Shown here: piece after piece, positions 7,632-14,155 of the stretch
How the letters are laid out: every line of letters starts with the position of its first letter
Position numbering within the stretch: position 1 is the stretch's first letter
DNA from: JBOFEH01 sp051650265
GTDB lineage: Bacteria; Bacillota; Clostridia; Lachnospirales; Cellulosilyticaceae
Assembly (NCBI GenBank): GCA_051650265.1
Contig: JBOFIR010000205.1
Span: 1 to 14,155 of the forward strand
DNA: 14,155 nucleotides
Direction: 5' to 3'
Translations under genes and position numbers: made by a program
The notes under the pieces: generated by a model
What the model was told of the DNA's origin: nothing
Databases searched by the model: none
What the model saw: only the letters and a program-made list of their open reading frames with translations

Positions 7632-8950
7632 GATTTACGCCACCTCCTAATCCATTCAATCCTTTTTTCCCAAGTATTTTGCTCTAAAAATCTGCTTACA
7701 CTTTCTAGATCAAATGATTCCTCCATAGATTCCTCAATATGCTCCACAAATTCATCAATTGTACGTGCAAGCTTCACCTCTGGATAGTATGTGATTTGTG
7801 GCATATCAAAAGATACAACCTTTAATCCCATACTCAGATATTCGTAAACTTTAATCGGATCTACTGCTCTGGTAAGCAGATTAATTTTGAAAGGTATAAT
7901 CCCTATCTTCCAATTTTGTGCATATGTTTGAACTTCCTCAAAAGTCTTTGGTCCAAGATGGACTAGATTGGAAGGTATACTCATCACTTGACCTGGCATA
8001 CTATGCCCTATTATTTCAAAGGTATAGTGAGGCAACGCCCGAGCAATAGTCACCAAAGCATCCCAGTCAAACCAACTCGCAGTGAGATGGCCAACATATC
8101 CAATTTTAGTTCTCTTTTGTCTTATCTGCTGCCCACCAAATGATGGATCTAATGCATTCGGGAGTAAAATGATGTCTTTATCTGTATCATTAATAAATTT
8201 TTCTGTGAGCCTCTTCGAGACGGCAACTACACAATCTGCACACTCTATTGCATAAATTTCATGTGCCTTTTGATACCATTTTGCTTGTGCTACTTTATGA
8301 AATTCTTCCCAATCATCCCTAATGTCATAGATTACTTTCCAACCATAAAATTTAAATATTTCTAAGTATTTACTTGCCAAAGGATAGGGAAATTCAAATA
8401 TAAATGTCTTGTATTTTTGGGGAATAGGCGCTTTAATAATCTCCATCATATATTTCATTGCATAATCTATCGGGAGCTCATAAAGTATACCGCCTTCATA
8501 AGCTGGACACTCTTCTCTTACACTCCACCGCCAATAGGAATATAAAACAGGTATTCCTTTACTTTGAAATTCTAATGCCAAGCGAATAGGTCTATTTCCT
8601 TTAACTTTCTGGATATGCGCTGTTCCTGAAAATATAAAAACAAACTCATCCCCCTCTAGCTGTTTTACCTTTTCAAAAAACTGTTGAAACGTCTGATTGA
8701 ATACTTGCTCTTGTACTTCATATGTCATAGGTGCCACTATTGCCTTCTGCCGGTCAACTTCTATCGTCATTTTATCTAATAATAAGCCATACCGATCGCG
8801 CACCTCTTGTGGTGCATCCTTTATAAGCCCTTCTTCCTTTGCTTTCACGGTATTTAATAGTTTTTCCCATGACTCAATAGACGCCCCATCTTTAATACCT
8901 CCCTTTGTCACAACATCCCATATATTAACTAAACGATTTAATTCATTCAT
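7628..8950 (-). CDS. GT-B glycosyltransferase, teichuronic-acid TuaH-like C-terminal domain
   Basis: A 440-residue protein and the first gene of the glycan operon. Residues 1-95 are charged and helix-rich with no motif I recognise. A GT-B acceptor domain (about 100-265) includes FVFIFSGTAHIQ, VLYSYWRW and VIYDIRDDW (207-214). The donor domain (about 280-425) includes KIGYVGHLTASWFDWDAL (282-299), FEIIGH (311-316) and VDPIKVYEYLSMG (363-375), the PIKxYEYL signature seen in TuaH-like and related exopolysaccharide transferases. Substrates are unknown. The start is ATG 8950, with AAGGGG eight bases upstream; an out-of-frame ATG just before it terminates at once. The dehydrogenase downstream suggests a uronic-acid-containing glycan product (inference). 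Confidence 0.87.
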   Translation of the reverse strand: MNELNRLVNIWDVVTKGGIKDGASIESWEKLLNTVKAKEEGLIKDAPQEVRDRYGLLLDKMTIEVDRQKAIVAPMTYEVQEQVFNQTFQQFFEKVKQLEGDEFVFIFSGTAHIQKVKGNRPIRLALEFQSKGIPVLYSYWRWSVREECPAYEGGILYELPIDYAMKYMMEIIKAPIPQKYKTFIFEFPYPLASKYLEIFKFYGWKVIYDIRDDWEEFHKVAQAKWYQKAHEIYAIECADCVVAVSKRLTEKFINDTDKDIILLPNALDPSFGGQQIRQKRTKIGYVGHLTASWFDWDALVTIARALPHYTFEIIGHSMPGQVMSIPSNLVHLGPKTFEEVQTYAQNWKIGIIPFKINLLTRAVDPIKVYEYLSMGLKVVSFDMPQITYYPEVKLARTIDEFVEHIEESMEESFDLESVSRFLEQNTWEKRIEWIRRWRKS

Positions 8951-8980
8951 TGCATTCGCCCCTTATCATTCTCTAAATCT

Positions 8981-9008
8981 AGTATATTCATGAAGCTAGG
9001 AATCGTAA
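8981..9008 (-). promoter_or_regulatory. Possible promoter of the glycan operon
   Basis: Minus-strand TATACT (8981-8986) lies 16 bases downstream of a weak -35, TTACGA (9003-9008). This would give a leader of about 25 bases before ATG 8950. The -10 is good and the -35 poor. The position, just after the apt terminators, fits. Confidence 0.35.
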
Positions 9009-9042
9009 CACCTAATCTGTAAATCTATCCCCTAAAACGCTA

Positions 9043-9073
9043 AAAGCTGCCATCCCAAATGGATGGCAGCTTT
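9043..9073 (-). terminator. Second hairpin between apt and the glycan operon
   Basis: A perfect 13-bp inverted repeat (9043-9055 and 9061-9073) with a 5-base loop. On the minus strand it is followed by a broken T-rich run (TTTTAGCGTTTT). It probably acts as a back-up terminator for recJ-apt transcripts; no gene occupies this gap. Confidence 0.6.
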
Positions 9074-9097
9074 GGCTAATTTATATTGATGTACACT

Positions 9098-9124
9098 AAA
9101 AAAAGAATACCCTAAGGTATTCTT
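9098..9124 (-). terminator. Intrinsic terminator of recJ-apt
   Basis: A 9-bp stem (9103-9111 with 9116-9124, loop CTAA) is followed on the minus strand by an uninterrupted T tract reaching 9098. It begins seven bases after the apt stop codon. Confidence 0.85.
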
Positions 9125-9130
9125 CTCATG

Positions 9131-9643
9131 TTAGTATTTTAATAAGGATGCCACTTCTTTACCAGCAAGTACATCTCTTCCGTTTAATCCTTCAAGTTCA
9201 ATAAGGTATACAATCTTCACTACCTCACCGCCAAGTTTTTCAATAAGATCTACCATAGCCTTTGTTGTACCGCCAGTTGCTAAAAGGTCATCAATGATGA
9301 TTACTTTTTGTCCTGGTTTGATCGCATCAATGTGAAGTTCGATTGTATTGCTTCCATATTCTAAGTCATAGCTTTGAGAAATTGTCTCATAAGGAAGTTT
9401 TCCTGGTTTTCTTACAGGGATAAATCCTTTGCCAAGTTTGTATGCAAGTGGTACACCAAAGATAAATCCTCTTGATTCTGGTCCTACTACTAAGTCATAC
9501 TCTAAACCTTCTACTTCTTTTGCCATTTGATCAATAGCTGCTTGTAAACCTTCACCGCTTTGTAATAAAGGTGTAATGTCTCTGAACATAATACCTTCTG
9601 ATGGGAAATCTGCTACGTCTCTAATGAGTGAATATAAATCCAT
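9131..9643 (-). CDS. apt: Adenine phosphoribosyltransferase
   Basis: A 170-residue cytoplasmic enzyme of the usual Apt length that converts adenine and PRPP to AMP and pyrophosphate (purine salvage). The N-terminus MDLYSLIRDVADFPSEGIMFRDITPLL is typical of Apt. VVGPESRGFIFG (52-63) and VRKPGKLPYET (77-87) are family blocks. The PRPP-binding motif VIIIDDLLATGGTT lies at 114-127. The ATG is seven bases after AGGAGG and 18 bases after the recJ stop, so recJ and apt are co-transcribed. The recJ-apt order is common in Bacillota, often followed by relA; here two hairpins and an unrelated glycan operon follow instead. Confidence 0.97.
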   Translation of the reverse strand: MDLYSLIRDVADFPSEGIMFRDITPLLQSGEGLQAAIDQMAKEVEGLEYDLVVGPESRGFIFGVPLAYKLGKGFIPVRKPGKLPYETISQSYDLEYGSNTIELHIDAIKPGQKVIIIDDLLATGGTTKAMVDLIEKLGGEVVKIVYLIELEGLNGRDVLAGKEVASLLKY

Positions 9644-9661
9644 TGCTTTGCCTCCTATTTT

Positions 9662-12001
9662 TTATGATTGGGTGCTCATACATTTTGCAAATTGTTGCAA
9701 GTGTTTATATCGGTCTGAACATTCTAGTTGGGTCTTTGCTTGCCTATTTAACAACTTGTAGCTAATCTTATCTTCTATCAAATCATAATCTAATAGTCCT
9801 AATTCCTTAAATATATCAAGGGCCTGAAGGAGTTTATACTCCGTCATTTGATAGGTGGCAAGAAGCTGTACTGCCTTATGTAGACTCATCTCTTGCCCTA
9901 AATGAGACCGCATCAACTTATATACGCCTTTACAATCTCCATAGGATGGGACCATCTTAGAAATTTGCTTTTCGTGGTTTCCTAATGACTGCACCATGCA
10001 GTGGTATCCTTTGGACGTGATGAAATTCCAATCATAATTTTTTACACTAAGATGTCTTGAATCTGCTATTGGGTTGACTAAAATCGTCTGCCCCTCTCTA
10101 GACTCACAAATTTCATTATAACATATTTCAACACCTGTTGTCATACCTTTTTTAGGAAATTTGAGTGAACGGTAAAGTGTCATAAGCCCCTCTTCTGTAT
10201 ATACAGCAAATGGATCTGTTGTTTCTCCTGGCTGTGATAAAGGTAAGCGTTCTACCTGTGATTTATTTTGAAGCACTGGTAGTTTCATACTTTCGTAAAG
10301 CGATAAGTAATACTGACTCCTCATACACACCTCAGGTGTAGACATCACATCTACAATACGCATCTGTACAGATACACGATTATTCCAACTATTTTTGGAA
10401 AGTTCACACGCTACAAGAATCTCTTCACCTTCTGTCAGGTAGTCCATCAAATAGCCTTTTGAGAACCCAATCCCTTGAATCACTGCATGCCCTTTTTGCA
10501 ATGAAATCTTCAGATGTTTGTCTTCTTGTCCTAGTGTTTGCGCATATTGCAATTCACCTCGCACACAAAATATAGGTGCTGGATTGCCTGCGCCAAAAGG
10601 TTCCATACGTTCAAGGTCATCACAAAGTGCCAGTGTGATTTCCTCAGGACCAAGCTCAAGATCAATCTGGAGCTTCGGTGTCAGAAGTTCCTTCGTCAAA
10701 TGCACTTTGCCGTAGTTTGTAAGATCTGCTACAAACCCCTCCAGCGCCGCTTCATTCAATGACAAACCTGCCGCCATCTCATGGCCACCAAACCTTACTA
10801 AATGTTCCTTCACGTCGCAAAGCGCCTCAAATATATTAAAGCCCTCTACGCTACGTGCTGACCCTGAATAAATACCGTCTTCAAGCGTCAAAACAATAGT
10901 TGGTTTATAATATTTTCCCATGATTCTAGATGCAACTATACCTATTACACCGTGATGCCATTCTTTCCCTGCTACCACAATAATAGGAACATCTTTTACA
11001 TCTACATAATCCTCAATATACTTCTCAGCTTCTTCAAGAATAGCCGCTTCCATCTCTTGACGTTTGCGGTTCTCATCATCCAAAGCTGTTGCGATCTCCT
11101 TGGCTTTAAATGCATCTGTGGTGATCAGTAATTCAACACCTATCTTGGCATCACTTAGTCTCCCTGCCGCATTGATCCTTGGCCCAAGTTGATAACCAAT
11201 CACATTTGAAGTGATCTTGAACTCCTTAAGTTGCAATACATCTAATAGCGCTTTGAGCCCAATGTGCTCTGTCTTTTCCATCTGCTTGAACCCTAGATAG
11301 GTAATGACACGATTCTCTCCCTCAAGTGGCACCACATCTGCTACTGTCCCTAGTGCTACGATATCTATATATCGCCAAATCTTCTCTTCATTACCACTTT
11401 CAAGTGCCAGTGCATGGATAAGCTTGAACGTTACCCCCACACCTGCAAGCCCAGAGAAAGGATATTTGGCATCTGGCTTTTTAGGGTTGAGAATACAGTA
11501 TGCATCAGGCAGTACTTCTTGACACTCATGGTGGTCGGTGATAATCACATCTAACCCGATTGCATTGGCATGTGCCACCTCGCCATTAGCTGCAATTCCT
11601 GTATCTACTGTAATAATAAGGTCTGCGTATTGTGCGATCTTATCGATCGCATCCTTATTGAGTCCATAGCCTTCTACTTGCCTATTGGGTATATAATAAG
11701 ACACATCGTAACCTTCTTCTTTGAGAAACATATAAAGAATCGATGTACTGGTCACACCATCTACATCATAGTCTCCATAGATAGCGATGTGCTCTCCATT
11801 TTCTTTTGCGCGCCCGATCCGCTCTGTCGCCCGTTCCATGTCACCTAACAAATAGGGTGAATGGAGTTGTGTACGGTCAGGATATAAAAATGATTTCATT
11901 TCCTCTTGATCTTCAATCCCTCTTCCCTGAAGGATTTGCTTTACAATACTCCCAGTATGGGTGAGTTCTTTATTCTTCCATTTATAGTGATTTGGTAACA
12001 C
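9662..12001 (-). CDS. recJ: Single-stranded-DNA-specific 5'-3' exonuclease RecJ
   Basis: A 779-residue protein close in length to the long RecJ of Bacillota. RecJ degrades single-stranded DNA 5' to 3' in recombination and repair. The DHH phosphoesterase domain shows GDYDVDGVTS (76-85; metal-binding Asp77, Asp79, Asp81), VDTG (132-135) and the signature DHH (156-158). The DHHA1 domain contains WHHGVIGIVASRIMGKY and SARSVEGFNIFEAL, then RFGGHEMAAGLSL. An OB-like region follows (about 445-560, including MEPFGAGNPAPIF). The last 200 residues or so are the poorly conserved Bacillota extension. The start is GTG 12001, with GAGGG nine bases upstream (12011-12015). An extended -10 promoter lies upstream on the minus strand, in the gap shared with the divergent S1 gene. 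Confidence 0.97.
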   Translation of the reverse strand: MLPNHYKWKNKELTHTGSIVKQILQGRGIEDQEEMKSFLYPDRTQLHSPYLLGDMERATERIGRAKENGEHIAIYGDYDVDGVTSTSILYMFLKEEGYDVSYYIPNRQVEGYGLNKDAIDKIAQYADLIITVDTGIAANGEVAHANAIGLDVIITDHHECQEVLPDAYCILNPKKPDAKYPFSGLAGVGVTFKLIHALALESGNEEKIWRYIDIVALGTVADVVPLEGENRVITYLGFKQMEKTEHIGLKALLDVLQLKEFKITSNVIGYQLGPRINAAGRLSDAKIGVELLITTDAFKAKEIATALDDENRKRQEMEAAILEEAEKYIEDYVDVKDVPIIVVAGKEWHHGVIGIVASRIMGKYYKPTIVLTLEDGIYSGSARSVEGFNIFEALCDVKEHLVRFGGHEMAAGLSLNEAALEGFVADLTNYGKVHLTKELLTPKLQIDLELGPEEITLALCDDLERMEPFGAGNPAPIFCVRGELQYAQTLGQEDKHLKISLQKGHAVIQGIGFSKGYLMDYLTEGEEILVACELSKNSWNNRVSVQMRIVDVMSTPEVCMRSQYYLSLYESMKLPVLQNKSQVERLPLSQPGETTDPFAVYTEEGLMTLYRSLKFPKKGMTTGVEICYNEICESREGQTILVNPIADSRHLSVKNYDWNFITSKGYHCMVQSLGNHEKQISKMVPSYGDCKGVYKLMRSHLGQEMSLHKAVQLLATYQMTEYKLLQALDIFKELGLLDYDLIEDKISYKLLNRQAKTQLECSDRYKHLQQFAKCMSTQS

Positions 12002-12032
12002 GTCTTTTCACCCTCTCTCAATTCATTTTTCT

Positions 12033-12041
12033 ATTATATCA
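12033..12041 (-). promoter_or_regulatory. Extended -10 promoter of recJ-apt
   Basis: On the minus strand TGATATAAT gives a perfect -10 hexamer (12033-12038) with the TGn extension. No convincing -35 lies 16-18 bases upstream, which is tolerated by extended -10 promoters. The leader to GTG 12001 would be about 25 bases. Confidence 0.6.
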
Positions 12042-12076
12042 TACTTGCTAATAGCATATTTAATTATTTTTGTATC

Positions 12077-12106
12077 TATACAATATCTTTAGGTATATGA
12101 TATAAT
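12077..12106 (+). promoter_or_regulatory. Promoter of the S1-domain gene
   Basis: TATACA (12077-12082) and TATAAT (12101-12106) are 18 bases apart. The -10 also carries the TGn extension, as in the divergent recJ promoter. The expected start site is about 25-30 bases before ATG 12140. Confidence 0.6.
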
Positions 12107-12139
12107 TTATACGTTATTTACTATAATAGGAGTGTTATC

Positions 12140-12502
12140 ATGTCGGAAAAATTTCAAGTAGGTCAAATTATTGAAGGAACAGTTACAGGCGTTAAATCAT
12201 TCGGTGCATTTGTCGCTTTAGACGCAAATACACAAGGTCTTGTACACATTTCCCACATTACTCACGGTTTCCTTGAAAACATTGAGGACGCTGTTAAAGT
12301 TGGAGATACAGTTAAAGTCAAGATTTTATCAATCGATGGAGAGTCAGGGAAAATTTCTCTTTCTATTAAGAATGCGAAACCAGCTCCTCCAAGACCGCAG
12401 AAGAAACAAGCACCTGTAGAAGATTTTGAATCTCTTATGAAAGGTTTCTTAAAAGATTCTAACGACCGCCAAGTAGACATTAATAAACGTCTTAATCGCT
12501 AG
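12140..12502 (+). CDS. S1-domain RNA-binding protein, YugI/GSP13/CvfD-like
   Basis: A 120-residue protein with one S1 RNA-binding domain at residues 6-77: FQVGQIIEGTVTGVKSFGAFVALDANTQGLVHISHIT, then VGDTVKVKILSID and GKISLSIK. A proline- and lysine-rich linker (80-90) and an acidic/basic tail (91-120) follow. Size and layout match the small ribosome-associated S1 proteins of Bacillota (YugI, CvfD), which act in post-transcriptional regulation. AGGAG lies seven bases before the ATG. The gene is monocistronic, divergent from recJ and closed by its own terminator. The domain is certain; the precise orthology is likely but not proved. Confidence 0.93.
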   Translation: MSEKFQVGQIIEGTVTGVKSFGAFVALDANTQGLVHISHITHGFLENIEDAVKVGDTVKVKILSIDGESGKISLSIKNAKPAPPRPQKKQAPVEDFESLMKGFLKDSNDRQVDINKRLNR

Positions 12503-12503
12503 C

Positions 12504-12535
12504 AAAGAGCTGCCTATATAGGCAGCTCTTTCTAT
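12504..12535 (+). terminator. Intrinsic terminator of the S1-domain gene
   Basis: The 28 bases 12504-12531 are a perfect palindrome (AAAGAGCTGCCTA paired with TAGGCAGCTCTTT), followed by TCTATT. It begins two bases after the stop codon. Confidence 0.88.
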
Positions 12536-12594
12536 TGCCCCCATAATAATGTGTCTGACTTTTTAAAATATAATACATTTTTTAGTTAATTGCA

Positions 12595-12623
12595 TTGATT
12601 CTCTCGTATCATAGTGCTATAAT
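12595..12623 (+). promoter_or_regulatory. Promoter of tRNA-Lys
   Basis: TTGATT (12595-12600) and TATAAT (12618-12623) have the ideal 17-base spacing, and TGC precedes the -10 (extended -10). The predicted start is about 10 bases before the tRNA. Confidence 0.85.
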
Positions 12624-12640
12624 TAGAAATCATAATACAA

Positions 12641-12713
12641 GGGCCGTTAGCTTAGTTGGTAGAGCATCAGACTCTTAATCTGAGGGTCCTGGGTTCGAGT
12701 CCCAGACGGCTCA
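12641..12713 (+). tRNA. tRNA-Lys, anticodon CTT
   Basis: A 73-base cloverleaf. The acceptor arms GGGCCGT and ACGGCTC pair fully with one G-U. The D arm contains AGTTGGTA. The anticodon stem TCAGA/TCTGA encloses loop CTCTTAA with anticodon CTT (reads AAG). The T arm is CTGGG-TTCGAGT-CCCAG. Discriminator A is at 12713. CCA is not encoded (TTT follows), so it must be added by nucleotidyltransferase. It is a single-gene unit with its own promoter and terminator. Confidence 0.97.
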
Positions 12714-12721
12714 TTTAAAGG

Positions 12722-12761
12722 AGACTTAGGTTGTATAGGATATACGGCTTGGGTCTTTTTT
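12722..12761 (+). terminator. Strand-specific terminator after tRNA-Lys
   Basis: Arms 12722-12736 and 12742-12756 form a 15-pair RNA stem with several U-G pairs and loop AGGAT, followed by a T tract to 12761. The U-G pairs would be A-C mismatches on the other strand, so it works only for plus-strand transcripts. Confidence 0.78.
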
Positions 12762-12801
12762 ATCATGTTTAAATATGCTATGCTTTTTTATATTTAATTT
12801 C

Positions 12802-12808
12802 AAAGGAG
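12802..12808 (+). promoter_or_regulatory. Ribosome binding site fixing the superoxide dismutase start
   Basis: AAAGGAG lies 11 bases before ATG 12820. The upstream in-frame ATG at 12775 has no such site and would add 15 residues ahead of the family's usual N-terminus. Confidence 0.75.
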
Positions 12809-12819
12809 ATGATTCACAG

Positions 12820-13431
12820 ATGAAAAATCAATACACCATCACACCACTTCCTTATAACTATGATGCCCTAGAGCCTTATATTGATGCGCGCACTGTAGAA
12901 ATCCACCATGACAAACATCAGCAAGCCTATGTTGACAAACTCAATCTTGCCATCAGTAAGCACCCCGAACTCTTCTCCAATAGCGTGGCGCAGCTTCTGA
13001 CAAATCTGGATCAGATCCCTGATGATATCAAGAAAGATGTGATCAATCAGGGCGGGGGCGTCTACAACCATACTTTCTATTGGAACAACCTTTCCCCTAC
13101 AGCTTCTAAAGAACCTATTGGCAATCTTGGTACTGCCATCGATGAAACCTTCGGAAACTATGATAACCTCAAAGCACAGTTCAAAGCTGCTGCGATCTCA
13201 AACTTTGGTTCTGGCTGGACTTGGCTAGCAAAAGACCCTAGTGGCAAGTTAGTACTCCTCAACACTGCCAATCAAGATTCACCAATATCCTATGGTTATA
13301 CGCCACTGATGACCATGGATGTTTGGGAGCATGCCTATTATCTGAAATACCAAAATCTACGCCCAGACTATATTGATGCACTCTTCAATATTATCAACTG
13401 GGATTATGTAGAACAACTTTTTAATGCTTAA
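12820..13431 (+). CDS. sodA: Superoxide dismutase, Fe/Mn family (Mn-type signature)
   Basis: A 203-residue enzyme that dismutates superoxide to oxygen and hydrogen peroxide. The N-terminal helical domain begins YTITPLPYNYDALEPYID. Metal ligands by family alignment are His29 (EIHHDKHQ), His84 (GGGVYNHTFYW), Asp167 and His171 (MDVWEHAYY). Gly80 and Gln152 (NQDSP) occupy the positions that favour manganese over iron, but cambialistic use is possible. There is no signal peptide, so it acts in the cytoplasm. I chose ATG 12820 over the longer in-frame start at 12775 because of the AAAGGAG site and the normal N-terminus. No convincing promoter is visible between the tRNA terminator and the ribosome binding site. 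It converges on the glycosyltransferase gene downstream. Confidence 0.95.
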   Translation: MKNQYTITPLPYNYDALEPYIDARTVEIHHDKHQQAYVDKLNLAISKHPELFSNSVAQLLTNLDQIPDDIKKDVINQGGGVYNHTFYWNNLSPTASKEPIGNLGTAIDETFGNYDNLKAQFKAAAISNFGSGWTWLAKDPSGKLVLLNTANQDSPISYGYTPLMTMDVWEHAYYLKYQNLRPDYIDALFNIINWDYVEQLFNA

Positions 13432-13472
13432 ATAATAGAAGGGGCATATCCACATATGCCCCCTCTATTATT
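13431..13472. terminator. Bidirectional terminator between convergent genes
   Basis: A 19-bp inverted repeat (13431-13449 and 13454-13472) with one mismatch and a 4-base loop CCAC. The outer arms are A/T-rich on each strand, so a U-rich end is produced in both directions. It starts at the dismutase stop and ends six bases from the stop of the opposing gene. Confidence 0.85.
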
Positions 13473-13478
13473 CACGCT

Positions 13479-14155
13479 TTAACCAATGTCATACTCACTT
13501 AATATGCTACTCTTCTCATAAGGATTCGTGACAAATCCTTGAATAGTAAAAATACTTCGCATGTACTCGAGATTATGAGATACATTTTGCTGATGTATAA
13601 TAATCATAAACATCTGCTCTTCAAACCTCTTATATTTTAATTTTAATAATTCAGGGCCAAAAGTAACATCCCCATATTGATTACAGGGATACTGATACCT
13701 AAACCCAGCAAGGTATTGAGTCGTTGGATAGATTAGTACATAAAACGTATCAGGTACCGAATAGGCATATAAACCTATTCTTTGGGTTGCCACTTCATAT
13801 GCATATCCCTTAGAACTAATTATGACCTCTATCCCCGGGGTGGGTTCTTTCAAGATCCGCTCTACAAAATTGGGACTCAACATATTATCTGAATCCAAAT
13901 AGACCATAGCAAAATAGCTATCGTCCTTTATATATTGTGTCACACTTTGATCAAAGTCTGGGGTAAATATAATATTATCATTCAGTTTCGGATACTTTTC
14001 CAGTTCTTCCCTCAGGAACCTTTCACTTACAGGATCATATTGAATAAACGCCTTAAACGCTTGGTTGTACTGCCTTACTAGACTTGAGTAAGTATATTTC
14101 ATAAAGATAGATAAGCGATAAGCTATCCAGTCTTTTGTAAGTCTCTTCTCAACAA
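13479..14155 (-). CDS. Rhamnosyltransferase-like glycosyltransferase, 5' end beyond window
   Basis: The minus-strand frame is open to the right edge, giving at least 224 residues. A methionine codon at 14102 is internal: the preceding codons read EKRLTKDWIAYRLSIF and continue into MKYTYSSLVRQYNQAFKAFIQYD. Together they resemble the N-terminal pattern of the putative rhamnosyl transferase family (PF11316; W-x-x-R-L-x-x-F, S-L-x-x-Q-x-x-x-F). The metal-binding DxD region reads YLDSDNMLSPNFVERI (numbered from the Met at 14102, Asp71 and Asp73), with Asn where many members have a further Asp. A nucleotide-sugar-dependent transferase acting on surface glycan is likely; the sugar is unknown. Family recognition is from memory, so moderate. 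It belongs to a separate minus-strand unit entering from the right. Confidence 0.72.
   Translation of the reverse strand, partial: VEKRLTKDWIAYRLSIFMKYTYSSLVRQYNQAFKAFIQYDPVSERFLREELEKYPKLNDNIIFTPDFDQSVTQYIKDDSYFAMVYLDSDNMLSPNFVERILKEPTPGIEVIISSKGYAYEVATQRIGLYAYSVPDTFYVLIYPTTQYLAGFRYQYPCNQYGDVTFGPELLKLKYKRFEEQMFMIIIHQQNVSHNLEYMRSIFTIQGFVTNPYEKSSILSEYDIG

Noticed and set aside
8697..8993. Plus-strand frame of 98 codons ending beyond the glycosyltransferase start
   Set aside because: It lies almost wholly antisense to the glycosyltransferase gene and would run through its presumed promoter; no family pattern is visible.
12768..12796. Possible sod promoter (TTTAAA with TATTTA 17 bases later)
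   Set aside because: Transcription would begin at or inside the ribosome binding site, and A/T-rich chance matches are expected here.
12775..12819. Longer N-terminus for the superoxide dismutase from the ATG at 12775
   Set aside because: It has no ribosome binding site, sits just behind the tRNA terminator and adds residues absent from the family; AAAGGAG fits the ATG at 12820.
12262..13071. Minus-strand frames of 72 and 67 codons
   Set aside because: They are antisense to the S1-domain and superoxide dismutase genes, with no supporting signals.

Overview
The window is A+T-rich chromosomal DNA with Bacillota-type signals: strong AGGAG ribosome binding sites, TATAAT promoters, intrinsic terminators, a long (779-residue) RecJ, a YugI/CvfD-like S1 protein and a tRNA gene with no encoded CCA. 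A clostridial, Lachnospiraceae-like host is my best guess, from overall resemblance only. I see no insertion sequence, phage gene, CRISPR array or attachment site.

Left part (1-2236, minus strand): the N-terminal 745 residues of a large DUF11-repeat surface protein. The frame is open to the left edge. It has a conserved N-terminal domain of about 370 residues, then at least three repeats of about 130 residues.

Glycan operon (8950 to 2379, minus strand): five closely packed genes. In order of transcription they are a GT-B glycosyltransferase, a GT4-type glycosyltransferase overlapping it by 4 bases, a small two-module protein of unknown function, a UDP-ManNAc-dehydrogenase-like nucleotide-sugar dehydrogenase, and a heparinase II/III-like polysaccharide lyase. 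A strong terminator follows at 2322-2365. The operon makes a nucleotide-activated uronic acid, transfers sugars, and encodes an enzyme of a family that cuts uronic-acid-containing glycans. The small protein and the lyase C-terminus appear to share the same beta-sandwich-like module, which is the most interesting link in the window. None of the five proteins shows a signal peptide or membrane segment, so polymer export and assembly must be encoded elsewhere.

Housekeeping part: recJ and apt form a minus-strand pair (12001 to 9131) ending in one or two terminators. Divergent from recJ is a small S1-domain gene (12140-12502). Then come a tRNA-Lys(CTT) with its own promoter and terminator, and a Mn-type superoxide dismutase gene. 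The dismutase gene converges on a rhamnosyltransferase-like gene that runs off the right edge; the two share a bidirectional terminator at 13431-13472.

The window is therefore a core segment (recJ, apt, S1 gene, tRNA, sod) flanked on both sides by cell-surface genes. Most of it looks ordinary. The lyase and small-protein pair inside the glycan operon is the part worth following up.
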